Notes under the pieces: model-generated
Seen by the model: the letters and a program-made list of their open reading frames with translations, nothing else
Databases searched by the model: none
What the model was told of the DNA's origin: nothing
Program-made: the position numbers and the translations under genes
Shown here: positions 21,499-31,742 of the stretch, piece after piece
How positions within the stretch are numbered: position 1 is the first letter of the stretch
Layout: each line of letters begins with the position of its first letter
Assembly (NCBI GenBank): GCA_031177355.1
Contig: JAPSGR010000006.1
Coordinates: 17,802-81,801 of the forward strand
Origin: Candidatus Nitrosocosmicus sp.
GTDB lineage: Archaea > Thermoproteota > Nitrososphaeria > Nitrososphaerales > Nitrososphaeraceae
DNA length: 64,000 bases
Direction: 5' to 3'

Positions 21499-21942
21499 TT
21501 ATAAATCTAATCTCATCATTACTGCTTTTTTCGAGAAGCCTATTTTTTCATAAAATTTAACTACTTTCTCATCACAATCAAGGATGATTTTGTAACATCC
21601 ATATTCATTTGAGATTTCTATCAACTTATGAATTAGTTCTTTTCCTACTCCTATTCCTTCAAATCCTTTCCTCGTTGCTACATCTTCAATATGTCCGACT
21701 CTACCTCCGTTATGAATAAATTTTTGTTCAATTAATAAGGTAGCTGTACCTATTATTTTATGACTCTTTAAATCCTCTGCAACAACTATTATATAATTTT
21801 CATTACCCATTATTTTGTTTATTACCTCTCTCTTTGACTCATCATTTGTATAAATATCACCTACTACAGTTAAATTAGAAAGAGTTTCAAAGAACCCATT
21901 TTCAAAATCACTTTCGTTTATTTTTCTTATTATAACTGCCAT
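21499..21942 (-). CDS. GNAT acetyltransferase (GNA1-like)
   Basis: GGRVGHIEDVATRKGFEGIGVGKELIHKLIEISNEYGCYKIILDCDEKVVKFYEKIGF. Confidence 0.88.
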   Translation of the reverse strand: MAVIIRKINESDFENGFFETLSNLTVVGDIYTNDESKREVINKIMGNENYIIVVAEDLKSHKIIGTATLLIEQKFIHNGGRVGHIEDVATRKGFEGIGVGKELIHKLIEISNEYGCYKIILDCDEKVVKFYEKIGFSKKAVMMRLDL

Positions 21943-22346
21943 TGATATAGATTAATTCTGTATTATACAAATTATTCTTTATCTTTATCCATTTATCTAC
22001 AAATATTGGATATTTGACTTGCCTCTAATCTAAACAAACAAGCCGTGCAAAAAGATAAATCCTGATGAAAAAACACTAAAACGTCGAATCATTAGAAGAT
22101 ACTCTGCTAATTAATAATTATTTAAATCTTATGAAGTATGTTCTCTGATGTTTATTTACATCTCTGTCGAATTTTGTTTTCAATTTATCATATCGGTAAC
22201 TGTTTTGCAAACACAATTTATTTACTATTAGAATTAGACTGTAGAATGTCTTTACCTCATTCACTCGTATAAAGAAATTACATATTCTTTAGAAATGCTA
22301 ATTAATATATTTCCTTTACTTAATTATTAGTGTAAAAATAGTATCC

Positions 22347-22766
22347 ATGACATCCGAAGTTGAAATTAACAATCCATACAAGAATAAGATGGCTAGAATA
22401 ATGGTAGTAGATGACGAAAAAGATATTCTTAGGATTATTAAGAGGGACCTAGAAATTACAAATGAATTTCAAGTTGAAGTGTTTTCGAGTGGACATGATG
22501 CGTTGAATTCTTTCAAGAATCATGAATTAGGATATTATGATGTTATTATTACTGATATTCGCATGCCTCGAATGAATGGTTTCGAACTTTATAGACATAT
22601 TAAAGAAATGCGTCCTGACACCAAAATTGCATTTATAACTGCATTTGAAATAAATAGAGATGAATTTACAAAAGTACTTCCTTCTATTGATGTTAAAGAT
22701 TTTATAATTAAGCCAATTGATATGAATGATTTAATCTTCAAAATCAAATCTATGTTGGCAACTTAA
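22347..22766 (+). CDS. response regulator
   Basis: RIMVVDDEKDILRIIKRDLE...YDVIITDIRMPRMNGFELYRHIKEM...IIKPID. Confidence 0.92.
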   Translation: MTSEVEINNPYKNKMARIMVVDDEKDILRIIKRDLEITNEFQVEVFSSGHDALNSFKNHELGYYDVIITDIRMPRMNGFELYRHIKEMRPDTKIAFITAFEINRDEFTKVLPSIDVKDFIIKPIDMNDLIFKIKSMLAT

Positions 22767-22804
22767 GAGAAGATTTTGTATCAATTGTATAAATTAAATT
22801 GTAA

Positions 22805-24619
22805 ATGCTAAGCATAGTACTATCTAGAAATAATATCTTCTTATTGATTCTTGTAATCAGTGTAGGTATTTCATTATCTATCCTCTCTTATCATTATTCT
22901 GGTCTAACAGCTGACCAAATTGGTGAAATTGCTTCTAATGATATTAGGTCAAATGCCATAATCGAAACTGATGGACTTTCTAAGACTTTGTTACATATCA
23001 TTGATCCTGTTTCTACCAATCTGGAAATCTTATCTAAAATCGTCAATTATAGTAATATAGGAGGAACTAAGATAATTATGGATGCAGTTCAGAATTCAAC
23101 AAGATCATTGACTGAAGGATACTATTGGATAAATGAAAACGGCCGCATCGTTTCCATAAGTAATGTTAACTCTAGTATTATTGATTCATACAGTGGTATT
23201 GATTTAAGTAACAGGGAGTATTTTGTCATTCCTAAAGAAACTCATGCTAGTTACTATAGTAGTGCTATAGAATCAATAGATAAGATCCCTCGACTCTATA
23301 TATCATTTCCAGTGTTGGAAAGATCAAATGGAGATGTATTTAAGGGTGTAATTGTGGCCTCTATAAAAATACATGAACTAGGACGGTTCCTACAAAGTGA
23401 ATTGGCTCCACAAGTTGCTGGGAATGTCGGATTGATGGATAAAAATGGTATTATAATTTATGGAAGTAATCCTTCTCTAATAGGTAAATATTACTTGGGG
23501 GAAGAATTTCAGTCTCTTGTACCAGAAGAAATTAGAGGACCTTATAATTCTCTCTTAGCAAGATCGCTTCAAGGTTCTGCCGGAGCTGAAGATTTAATAC
23601 TGTTTGGAGGAAATAAAACTACTCTTACATATCAACCTGTTTTTATAGGTGGAAAGTATTTGTGGACTCTATTTGTTAGTTCTCCTCACCAATTGGCAGC
23701 CGAGGTTGGCATATTAATCAATAACCAAAAAAACTTTAGTACATTAATGATATTGATAATTGGAGCTGTAGCCCTTGGTATCGCATTTTTGATTCTTTCT
23801 TGGAATAAAAGATTAGAATCAGCCGTAAGCGCTAGAACTATCGAACTAAAGGATGCAAATAATTCCTTAGTTAAATATAACAAGTTGCTGGAATCAGCCA
23901 ATGAAAAATTAAGTATTCACGATAAGATGCAAAAAGAATTTATCAATATTGCCGCTCATGAGTTGCGAACTCCCATAATGCCAATTCTTGGAGACGCTAT
24001 ATATCTTGAAAAACAATTTGAGGAAGGTAAGAAAGAAGTTAAAGTTGATAGAGAACAAGTCAGCTCCATAATACGGAATGCTAAACGTCTAAGAAGACTA
24101 GCATCCGATATCTTAGATATTACTAAAATTGAAAGCCAGTCACTAAAGCTTAACAAAGAGCGATTTAATCTTAATGACATAATATTGTCAACAATAAGTG
24201 ATATAAAGGCCCAGTTATTGAGTAGTAATCCTGAACAGCTTGAAAATCTAATCATTGGTTACGAACCTAAAGATGTTTTCGTCTTTGCTGATAAGAATAG
24301 AATTACCCAGGTTATTTTTAACCTCCTTAGTAACTCTATTAAATTCACTGAAAAAGGCTCTATTGATATCATGGTAAAAATTGAGAATGACTCTACTGGC
24401 ACTAACTATGTGGTCGTGAGCATCAGCGATACTGGCCAGGGTATAGATAAGGATATTCTTCCTAGACTTTTTACGAAATTTGCTTCTAAGTCATTTGAGG
24501 GGACAGGATTGGGGTTGTTTATATCCAAAAGCATTATTCACTCTCATGGGGGAAAAATTTGGGCAGTTAATAACCTTGATTTGGGTGCTACCTTTTACTT
24601 TAAAATACCGCAACAATAA
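22805..24619 (+). CDS. membrane sensor histidine kinase with extracellular Cache-like domain
   Basis: TM, extracellular ~250 aa, TM, H-box FINIAAHELRTPIMPILG, DTGQGI, GTGLGLFISKSII. Confidence 0.9.
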   Translation: MLSIVLSRNNIFLLILVISVGISLSILSYHYSGLTADQIGEIASNDIRSNAIIETDGLSKTLLHIIDPVSTNLEILSKIVNYSNIGGTKIIMDAVQNSTRSLTEGYYWINENGRIVSISNVNSSIIDSYSGIDLSNREYFVIPKETHASYYSSAIESIDKIPRLYISFPVLERSNGDVFKGVIVASIKIHELGRFLQSELAPQVAGNVGLMDKNGIIIYGSNPSLIGKYYLGEEFQSLVPEEIRGPYNSLLARSLQGSAGAEDLILFGGNKTTLTYQPVFIGGKYLWTLFVSSPHQLAAEVGILINNQKNFSTLMILIIGAVALGIAFLILSWNKRLESAVSARTIELKDANNSLVKYNKLLESANEKLSIHDKMQKEFINIAAHELRTPIMPILGDAIYLEKQFEEGKKEVKVDREQVSSIIRNAKRLRRLASDILDITKIESQSLKLNKERFNLNDIILSTISDIKAQLLSSNPEQLENLIIGYEPKDVFVFADKNRITQVIFNLLSNSIKFTEKGSIDIMVKIENDSTGTNYVVVSISDTGQGIDKDILPRLFTKFASKSFEGTGLGLFISKSIIHSHGGKIWAVNNLDLGATFYFKIPQQ

Positions 24620-24746
24620 CCAATTTATCTAATTTTAAACAATAACCTGCTTTAGATCTTTATTTAAATTATAATCAAATAACCGAAGCGATAAACAAAC
24701 TATTGATTTATGTACATTTTCGTTATTTAATTTTGTTAGTGTTTAC

Positions 24747-24965
24747 TTACTGGTTGTTCTCTTTTTCATGCCTTGCTTTTTCCAATCGTCTATTCCACGC
24801 CTTACTTGCGATAAATAACAAAACAATTGTTATCAAAAGTGAAATCTCAAGGATTATGATACTAGTAACTGTGAGTGTGTCAAATATTTGAATTATTACA
24901 ATACCCATTATGTTGCCAGTAATCAAAGCAATAAAAAAAATTTTCACTACCTCTTTCTTTGTCAT
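24747..24965 (-). CDS. small hypothetical membrane protein
   Basis: 72 aa, two hydrophobic helices, charged C-terminus. Confidence 0.5.
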   Translation of the reverse strand: MTKKEVVKIFFIALITGNIMGIVIIQIFDTLTVTSIIILEISLLITIVLLFIASKAWNRRLEKARHEKENNQ

Positions 24966-25374
24966 TATGTGATAACCTTTTCGTATGATAAAATTAAATA
25001 TATCTTTATTGAATTGATATATTATATTCCAAAACAGGCTTTACTATTTATGCAAATAGAGCATTGCATTATATATTGCAGAATAACATCTAGATTAAAG
25101 TCATCTTAGGGATGATTGTTAAAAACTATCAAATCTGATATTATCAAGTCAAATCCTCCTGTACCAATGTCTCCACCCTGCATATGTAAATTCTTAGTTG
25201 TTCATGTATCTGAATTGGCCTCGGCATCTAATTCTGAACCGTAGCAGTTGATTCCGCTGTCATTGAGTCTACAGAAAGCTTCAATAAAACTATGTTGATT
25301 TTATATTTATTGTTAATCCAATAACAACTTCCAAACTGCATACTATTTATCTAATTAGTACCTAGTCATCGTTA

Positions 25375-25917
25375 ATGGTATCTGATAAAACTATAGCCTT
25401 AGATCTTGATTCAGTTTTAGCCGACGTAATGCAAATTTGGTTGGAAGAATATAATACCATTTTCCACACTACTTTTAAAAAAGAGGATATATCTGATTGG
25501 CATATTTATAATATATTACCTATAAGTAAGGAAGAAATTTCCAATTTATTTATAACGGTTTGGAAAAACCGATGGCAAGATATTCCTCCTACTAGTAATG
25601 ATATTGCTGATGTGACAGACCAATTATTAGATCGAGGATTTAGAATTTCCATTATCACAAAAAGGGAACGGGTTACCATGCCATTTGTATCCTATTGGCT
25701 TGATCTTTACGAAATATCCTTCAGTGATATCGTCTTTATATTCGATGATGCATCAAAAAATCATTATCCGTTCTTTCTTTTAGTGGATGATTCTCCAATC
25801 AATGTGAAGGAGATTCTATCTCCTAAAAAAATAGTCGTTTTTGATCAACCCTGGAATAGATTGTTAACATCCTATACGAGGATCAAGAAATTGAATCAGT
25901 TAATTAATTTATTGTAA
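25375..25917 (+). CDS. HAD-superfamily 5'(3')-deoxyribonucleotidase-like protein
   Basis: IALDLDSVLADVMQIWLEEYN...IITKRER...LVDDSPINVKEI. Confidence 0.75.
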   Translation: MVSDKTIALDLDSVLADVMQIWLEEYNTIFHTTFKKEDISDWHIYNILPISKEEISNLFITVWKNRWQDIPPTSNDIADVTDQLLDRGFRISIITKRERVTMPFVSYWLDLYEISFSDIVFIFDDASKNHYPFFLLVDDSPINVKEILSPKKIVVFDQPWNRLLTSYTRIKKLNQLINLL

Positions 25918-25918
25918 T

Positions 25919-26239
25919 TCATATGATTGTCTCTTTATCTGTCTTTCTATCTAACTCAATAAACATTCTATTTATTGTTGAAGTTAGCCCATTATAATTA
26001 CTCAGAAAATCACAAATTTCATCAAAAACATCCTTATTGGATGTTGGTTTCTCTAAATAATCTAACTCTATTTCCTCTTTTTCTGTTTTCATATATATTG
26101 TTAATAGATACTCTTTTGGTCTAGTTTTTTCCTCCTTTTTGTACTGCCTAATTTCGATTTTCCTTACCATTCTTCCTTCAATAATATATTTATGATCTAA
26201 AATTACCTTAGTTTTAATTAAGTTTGACGATGATTTCAT
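25919..26239 (-). CDS. hypothetical protein
   Basis: 106 aa, fills the gap between convergent and tandem genes. Confidence 0.5.
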   Translation of the reverse strand: MKSSSNLIKTKVILDHKYIIEGRMVRKIEIRQYKKEEKTRPKEYLLTIYMKTEKEEIELDYLEKPTSNKDVFDEICDFLSNYNGLTSTINRMFIELDRKTDKETII

Positions 26240-26288
26240 ATTCTGTATATAAGTAAAAGTTCTCTAAGAGAACTATATATCGTTTTTA

Positions 26289-27668
26289 CTATTTATACTC
26301 CAAGAATCGTATCCACTCAGGGAACCACAACTGACTTTCCTTTATTTCAATTCCCTTGGCTAAAATTTCAGGAGAATTGTATAATACCGAATCAACTCCT
26401 AAATCTAAAGCTATTTCCTTGTTTAAATCATCAATATATGATATTTTGCCGATATATTTTCTACCTAGTAGATCTTTTTGCTGAGTGTATAGTCCAACTT
26501 GTCTACCATCGACTGTGGGAACATAACTTACCAATACATGTATTTCATTTACATTGGATTTCCTTAAATAATAAACAGTTTCTATAATTGTTCCTCCAGT
26601 CTGTATTGTACCTTGAATTGAAAGAATATTTTTTTTATTGGTAACTGGTTCTATGATAAATTTGAGGGTTTTACCATTGGATAATAATTTGTTCTTACTT
26701 ACTTGTTCTGAATAATCTATCATGGGGTCTGAATCGTCATACCTGTCCTTTATGATGCCTTCTACCATCTCTATTTTCTTTTTACTATTTCTAAAACCTA
26801 AGTTTAATCCCAGAGCCATGGGTCGTGTATAATCCGGCTCAGCGAGAATTAAGTCTGCATCAGCAATTTTGCTCGATAAGAATTGTGCCTGAACCTTTCC
26901 AATGTTTTTTCTTATGGAGTAAATGCTCTTACCATTAAAGATACTCGACACGTGTGATTCTCGAATAAACTCAAATGGATCCATTAAAATTCTGTTTTTG
27001 TCCAATTGTGTAAGGATTTCCATTCCAGAATTGGAATTAATGCGGATTAACTGCCCGGGATTAATTTCTCTTAACTTTAATGAGGGAAAAAAACTTTCAA
27101 TGTAATTTTCAGAAGTAACAAGAAAATTCGCTTCACTCTCTTCTTTTCCTAAAAAAAGTGGCTTAAATCCTGTACTATTTCTAAAAACATAAATTTCATT
27201 TTCTATATTTATGACATAGTTTCCTCTCAAATGTCTATCCAGAAATTCAGCTGCCTTGGATGGATCTTTTCTTATCATAAGTAATTCTCTAAAAATATGG
27301 TGGATTTGATCAAAAGGTTCAAAATTCTTCCTTTTCATTAAAGGGTGGGTTAACAATTTATCTAGATCAATGAAAAATCCATCTAAAGCGAAATTCGTTT
27401 TCTCTATTCTTCTTGCCTTTGGTTTCTTTTTTGACAAATGGCCCACTATAGCGTACATGGGATTATTCAGCTGCCTTGTAACTTTTTCATGAATTACATC
27501 AAATGCTGGTAATGATCCATATCCATTTACCTCAAATTTTCCTGCACTTATTTTCCAATAAGCCTTACCACGATGCTGGAGTAATTGCATCCCTCGAAAG
27601 ACTTGGTAAACTGATTTCTCATTGTTCGCTTTATCCATCATCCTGCATGATGCAATAATACCCCCCAT
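26289..27668 (-). CDS. amidophosphoribosyltransferase (PurF)-like paralog, probably lacking glutaminase nucleophile
   Basis: Ntn/PurF-like fold: RGMQLLQHRGKAYWKI, YVINIENEIYVFRNSTGFKPLFLG; starts MGGI rather than (M)CGI. Confidence 0.7.
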   Translation of the reverse strand: MGGIIASCRMMDKANNEKSVYQVFRGMQLLQHRGKAYWKISAGKFEVNGYGSLPAFDVIHEKVTRQLNNPMYAIVGHLSKKKPKARRIEKTNFALDGFFIDLDKLLTHPLMKRKNFEPFDQIHHIFRELLMIRKDPSKAAEFLDRHLRGNYVINIENEIYVFRNSTGFKPLFLGKEESEANFLVTSENYIESFFPSLKLREINPGQLIRINSNSGMEILTQLDKNRILMDPFEFIRESHVSSIFNGKSIYSIRKNIGKVQAQFLSSKIADADLILAEPDYTRPMALGLNLGFRNSKKKIEMVEGIIKDRYDDSDPMIDYSEQVSKNKLLSNGKTLKFIIEPVTNKKNILSIQGTIQTGGTIIETVYYLRKSNVNEIHVLVSYVPTVDGRQVGLYTQQKDLLGRKYIGKISYIDDLNKEIALDLGVDSVLYNSPEILAKGIEIKESQLWFPEWIRFLEYK

Positions 27669-27791
27669 TAAATTCCAGAGTTGATTTATCCATTGAATGA
27701 TAAATGTTTTGATGTTTCAAATTGTTGTGTAATTATTAATTTACATCTTATAAAGTAAATATATATTCTAATTCTTGCAATCTTTCTTCTA

Positions 27792-28991
27792 TTGATAATT
27801 GGCTTGTTGGGTAAGGCAAACGTAGGTAAATCGACATTCTTCAATGCCGCCACTGATTCATCCGTACAAGTAGCTAATTTCCCATTTACTACGATTAATC
27901 CTAATATTGGAGTAGCATATGTAAGGGTTCACTGTGTTTGTAATGAATTAGGTATTTCAGATAACCCTGTTAATTCCAGATGTATTAGTGGAGTTAGGTA
28001 TATCCCAGTAAAGTTGATCGATGTAGCTGGATTAGTACGCGGAGCGCACCTTGGTCGTGGATTAGGAAACAAATTCTTAGATGATGCACGTCAGGCTGAT
28101 GTTCTAATTCATGTAATTGATATATCTGGTTCGACAGATGAGGAAGGCAAACCCGTTAATCCCGGTGAGGGTAATCCTTTTATCGATATCCAATTTGTAG
28201 AAGAAGAATTTGATCTTTGGATACGTTCAATTATTTTAAGAGATTGGGATAAGATAATTAGAGAAAGTGAAAATTTAAAACAGAGAGTTGAAACTGTAAT
28301 ATCTAATAGACTTTCCGGTCTATCAATTAATGAACAATTAATCAGGAATTCTGTGGATCAAATTGATTTGACTAAAAAACCAGCAGAATGGACTGATGAC
28401 GACTTGCTCTTGTTGAGTAAACAGATTCGCGTCAAATCTAAGCCCATTATTATAGCAGCCAACAAAGCTGATCTCCAATCCTCTGATCTCAACCTTGAAA
28501 AACTTAAGGGATTCGGAAGACCTTTCATTCCCACAGTATGCGAAGCTGAGTTGGTCTTGAAAAAGGCTTCAAGTAAGAATTTCATTTATTACTTACCCGG
28601 GGATTCAAATTTTGAAATTAAACGAGGTGATAAACTCTCGTCGGAACAAATAAGCGCTTTAAATAAGGTATCCCAAGTATTGAAAAAGTTTGGTTCAACG
28701 GGAATTCAGCAGATTCTAAATCATGCTTGTTTTCAGATGCTAAAGAAAATAGTGGTTTATCCTGTAGAAGATGAATATAAATTTACAGACAAAAATGGAA
28801 ATGTTTTGCCAGATGCAAGAATTATTTCTGCTAATTCAACTGCCAAAGATTTAGCATTTCTAATCCATAATGACTTGGGAAAAGGGTTTCTTTATGCTAT
28901 TGATGTAAGAACAAAACAGCGAATAGGTGCCGAACATATGCTAAAAAATAATGATATAATTAAAATAGTATCCACTACTGGTAGAAAATGA
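27792..28991 (+). CDS. ychF: Obg-like/YchF family GTPase
   Basis: IGLLGKANVGKSTFFNAAT, VKLIDVAGLVRGAHLGRGLGNKFLDDARQADVLIHVID, C-terminal TGS domain. Confidence 0.93.
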   Translation: MIIGLLGKANVGKSTFFNAATDSSVQVANFPFTTINPNIGVAYVRVHCVCNELGISDNPVNSRCISGVRYIPVKLIDVAGLVRGAHLGRGLGNKFLDDARQADVLIHVIDISGSTDEEGKPVNPGEGNPFIDIQFVEEEFDLWIRSIILRDWDKIIRESENLKQRVETVISNRLSGLSINEQLIRNSVDQIDLTKKPAEWTDDDLLLLSKQIRVKSKPIIIAANKADLQSSDLNLEKLKGFGRPFIPTVCEAELVLKKASSKNFIYYLPGDSNFEIKRGDKLSSEQISALNKVSQVLKKFGSTGIQQILNHACFQMLKKIVVYPVEDEYKFTDKNGNVLPDARIISANSTAKDLAFLIHNDLGKGFLYAIDVRTKQRIGAEHMLKNNDIIKIVSTTGRK

Positions 28992-30022
28992 GTATGTTAT
29001 GTCTGGGTATTGAAAGTACTGCTCACACATTTGGATGTTCTGTGGTGAATTATGACAGGGGTAATTATTCTAATGTTTCTAAAGACGAATTTATACTATC
29101 AGAAACTAGAGACGTCTATAAAGCATCAGCAGGTTGGGGCATTCATCCTCGGGACGCATCAAAACATCATGCTCAAGTAGCTACTACCATATTGAGGAAG
29201 TGTCTCAAAGATGCTAATATCGATATCAAAAATATTGATCTCATTTCATACTCTGCTGGTCCCGGATTGGGCCCATGTTTACGGGTTGGTGCCGTCGTTT
29301 CTCGATCGTTAGCATCATTTTATGGTATTCCTTTAATTCCTGTAAATCATGCAGTTGGTCATATCGAATTGGGAATTAAACTTACCAATTTGAATAGTCC
29401 ACTCACACTTTTAGTTTCTGGTGGACATACTATGTTACTCGTTTACTATAGAAATAAATGGAGGATCTTCGGTGAAACTCTTGATATTACATTAGGTCAA
29501 CTTTTTGATCAAGTGGGAAGAAAAATGGGTTTTGCATCTCCATGCGGTAGTAAAATTGAAGAACTGTCTGGTCTCTCAGATGGTAATTCCTTACATTCTC
29601 TACCTTATATTATTAAGGGAAATGACGTATCTTTTTCAGGATTACTTAGTTCGGTCAAATCTTTACTTAATGATAGATCAAATCACATTTATGATATCTG
29701 CTTCTCGTTACAAGAAACTGCTTTTGCAATCATTGTCGAAGCTGTGGAACGTGCCTTAGCTTTTACTGGAAACAAAGAGTTTCTGATAGTTGGAGGCGTT
29801 TCTGCTAACAAAAGATTATCCGAAATGCTTAATTTGGCATGTACAGCCCACGGAGCTGTTTTTAATTCTTGTCCTCTAAGATATTGCGGGGATAATGGTG
29901 CACAAATAGCTTGGACTGGGTCACAGATCTATTCAAGTGAGCAACCACATATTGTAGAACCGGAAAATGCTTCTGTAAATCAATCTTGGAGACTAGATAG
30001 TGTGTATATTCCATGGAGGTAA
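28988..30022 (+). CDS. kae1: tRNA threonylcarbamoyladenosine synthase subunit Kae1
   Basis: LGIESTAHTFGCSVV, HHAQVA, PLTLLVSGGHTMLL, GDNGAQIAW. Confidence 0.95.
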   Translation: MSMLCLGIESTAHTFGCSVVNYDRGNYSNVSKDEFILSETRDVYKASAGWGIHPRDASKHHAQVATTILRKCLKDANIDIKNIDLISYSAGPGLGPCLRVGAVVSRSLASFYGIPLIPVNHAVGHIELGIKLTNLNSPLTLLVSGGHTMLLVYYRNKWRIFGETLDITLGQLFDQVGRKMGFASPCGSKIEELSGLSDGNSLHSLPYIIKGNDVSFSGLLSSVKSLLNDRSNHIYDICFSLQETAFAIIVEAVERALAFTGNKEFLIVGGVSANKRLSEMLNLACTAHGAVFNSCPLRYCGDNGAQIAWTGSQIYSSEQPHIVEPENASVNQSWRLDSVYIPWR

Positions 30023-30029
30023 TTTATGA

Positions 30030-30374
30030 TTATTGATTATTTTTTGTCTGTTGATTTATTTGTAATGTGATTTCTTTAACCCAATGTCTTGGGTTTAGAA
30101 CTCCAAACTTGTATATCTGATTACTTTTGCCTAACTCTATAACCAGTTTCTTAATAATTTTTCCTTCAGATCTTGCTTGGAAAATATCTTTAAATTCTAT
30201 TTCTATTTTTTCATCTAGCAATTCTTTTGATAATGTAGCTATTCGACCTTTGGTTTTCTCAAAAATCAGTTTTTTATTTGTCAAAGTAAGAATTCCACTC
30301 TTTAACGTATCTTCAGAACAGTCTTCGAATAAGATTCCTTTTTCTTTATTTGGAGGTTGTGGAGTATTGTCCAT
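30030..30374 (-). CDS. hypothetical protein (PH/GRAM-like lipid-binding fold possible)
   Basis: GILTLTNKKLIFEKTKGRIATLSKELLDEKIEIEFKDIFQARSEGKIIKKLVIEL. Confidence 0.55.
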   Translation of the reverse strand: MDNTPQPPNKEKGILFEDCSEDTLKSGILTLTNKKLIFEKTKGRIATLSKELLDEKIEIEFKDIFQARSEGKIIKKLVIELGKSNQIYKFGVLNPRHWVKEITLQINQQTKNNQ

Positions 30375-30411
30375 AATTTTTAAAGTAATGACACATTACT
30401 AAAATTATCTA

Positions 30412-31038
30412 TTGATTAGAGAAGGGACTTTATTAAAGAAAGGTGCAGAATCAGAATTATATTTAATTAATTGGTATGGAGGACATGCTGTTTCAAAAGT
30501 CAGAATTCGTAAGGATTACCGCCATCCATCTATTGATGTTCCATTAAGGAAACAACGAACTATACATGAAGCTAATATTCTATCCCAAGTAAAATTGCTT
30601 GGAATAAAAGCTCCTTTCGTTTACTTCCTTGACATATCAAACTTCGAAATTATCATGGAATACATTCAAGGAAAAACCATTAAAGATGTTTTTTCTCCTA
30701 AACTTTGTACTAATGTTGGTAAAATAATAGGAACTCTACATTCAAATAATATAATTCATGGGGACATTACAACTTCAAATTTTATAGTATCACATGATGG
30801 CGTAATCAGTTTAATAGATTTTGGATTATCTTTCATTTCTGAACGGTACGAAGATAAAGCGGCAGATATTAGATTATTTAAGGAAGTATTGAATAGTATA
30901 AACATTGAGGACTTTGTGGAATCTTTTGAGAATTTTTGTAACGGATATAACCAAACCTATACTACAGTATCATCAATAATATTTAAAACAGTGAACGATA
31001 TTGAAAAAAGGGGCCGATATTCGAGGTCTGCACTATAA
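30412..31038 (+). CDS. bud32: KEOPS kinase Bud32
   Basis: GAESELYLINW, IMEYIQGKTIKDVF, HSNNIIHGDITTSNFIV, LIDFGLSFIS, DKAADIRLFK. Confidence 0.94.
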   Translation: MIREGTLLKKGAESELYLINWYGGHAVSKVRIRKDYRHPSIDVPLRKQRTIHEANILSQVKLLGIKAPFVYFLDISNFEIIMEYIQGKTIKDVFSPKLCTNVGKIIGTLHSNNIIHGDITTSNFIVSHDGVISLIDFGLSFISERYEDKAADIRLFKEVLNSINIEDFVESFENFCNGYNQTYTTVSSIIFKTVNDIEKRGRYSRSAL

Positions 31039-31058
31039 ACTAAATAATTTTATTTGCT

Positions 31059-31298
31059 TTACCTTTTTATTGTATGACTTTTTTTACACAATCCTTTTTC
31101 CTTGTGTTGAACAAAATGGTCTTGACAAAAATCAGTTTCACATTCATAGCAGTGCCATCCGCACAATATATAACAAACATTACACTTGGAAATAGGTTTG
31201 TTATAGTCAAATTCTTTAGTTTGCTTATCTGTTCTTGCTTTTTGCAGTCTTTTTTGTTGCTGTCTCATAAATTTATCCTCTGTAATAGCGTAAAACAT
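31059..31298 (-). CDS. small Cys/His-rich putative zinc-binding protein
   Basis: CNVCYILCGWHCYECETDFCQDHFVQHKEKGLCKKSH. Confidence 0.6.
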   Translation of the reverse strand: MFYAITEDKFMRQQQKRLQKARTDKQTKEFDYNKPISKCNVCYILCGWHCYECETDFCQDHFVQHKEKGLCKKSHTIKR

Positions 31299-31447
31299 CT
31301 GAATGATGTTTGAAATGCGTTCTCCAACTAAATGGATCTTTCAACCTATTTCATAAAATCAGAATATTATTTAAGCTTTTCAAACAATATTTACTTGTAA
31401 TTCACTTAAACGATTTTTTTGAAGTTGAGCATGATTCATTCGAATAA

Positions 31448-31569
31448 TGCGGGAGGTGGGATTCGAACCCACGAATCCCTAAGGAACAGGGTTATAGGAA
31501 ACCTCCAAGCTCTTTCTAAGCCTCGCACTTTTATGACCTGCGCCGTTGACCGGGCTTGGCAACCCCCGC
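31448..31569 (-). tRNA. tRNA-Leu (UAG), apparently interrupted by two introns
   Basis: Minus strand GCGGGGG...CTCCCGC-A acceptor, Leu D-arm TTGCCAAGCCCGGTCAACGGC, long variable arm TTCCTTAGGGATTC, T-arm GTGGGTTCGAATCCCAC; removing ~15 nt and ~22 nt leaves CAGGG-CTTAGAA-CCCTG anticodon arm. Confidence 0.82.
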
Positions 31570-31742
31570 ATACTTAATGTATGTCTAAAGCCAAATTTAT
31601 CTATTGTCACTGCAACTTACAAAATGAAACCTTTCTTATATGGGAGGATTATGACGTAAACCTTCTAGGAAATGTATGGTTGGATTAACCTTATCAAATA
31701 ATAATAAGATATAATTAAATAATTATCCACGTAGGAAGATAA

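Noticed and set aside
31448-31569. Single canonical intron with anticodon UAA (CAGGT-CATAAAA)
   Set aside because: Violates U33 and leaves a mismatched anticodon stem; the two-intron UAG solution is perfectly paired.
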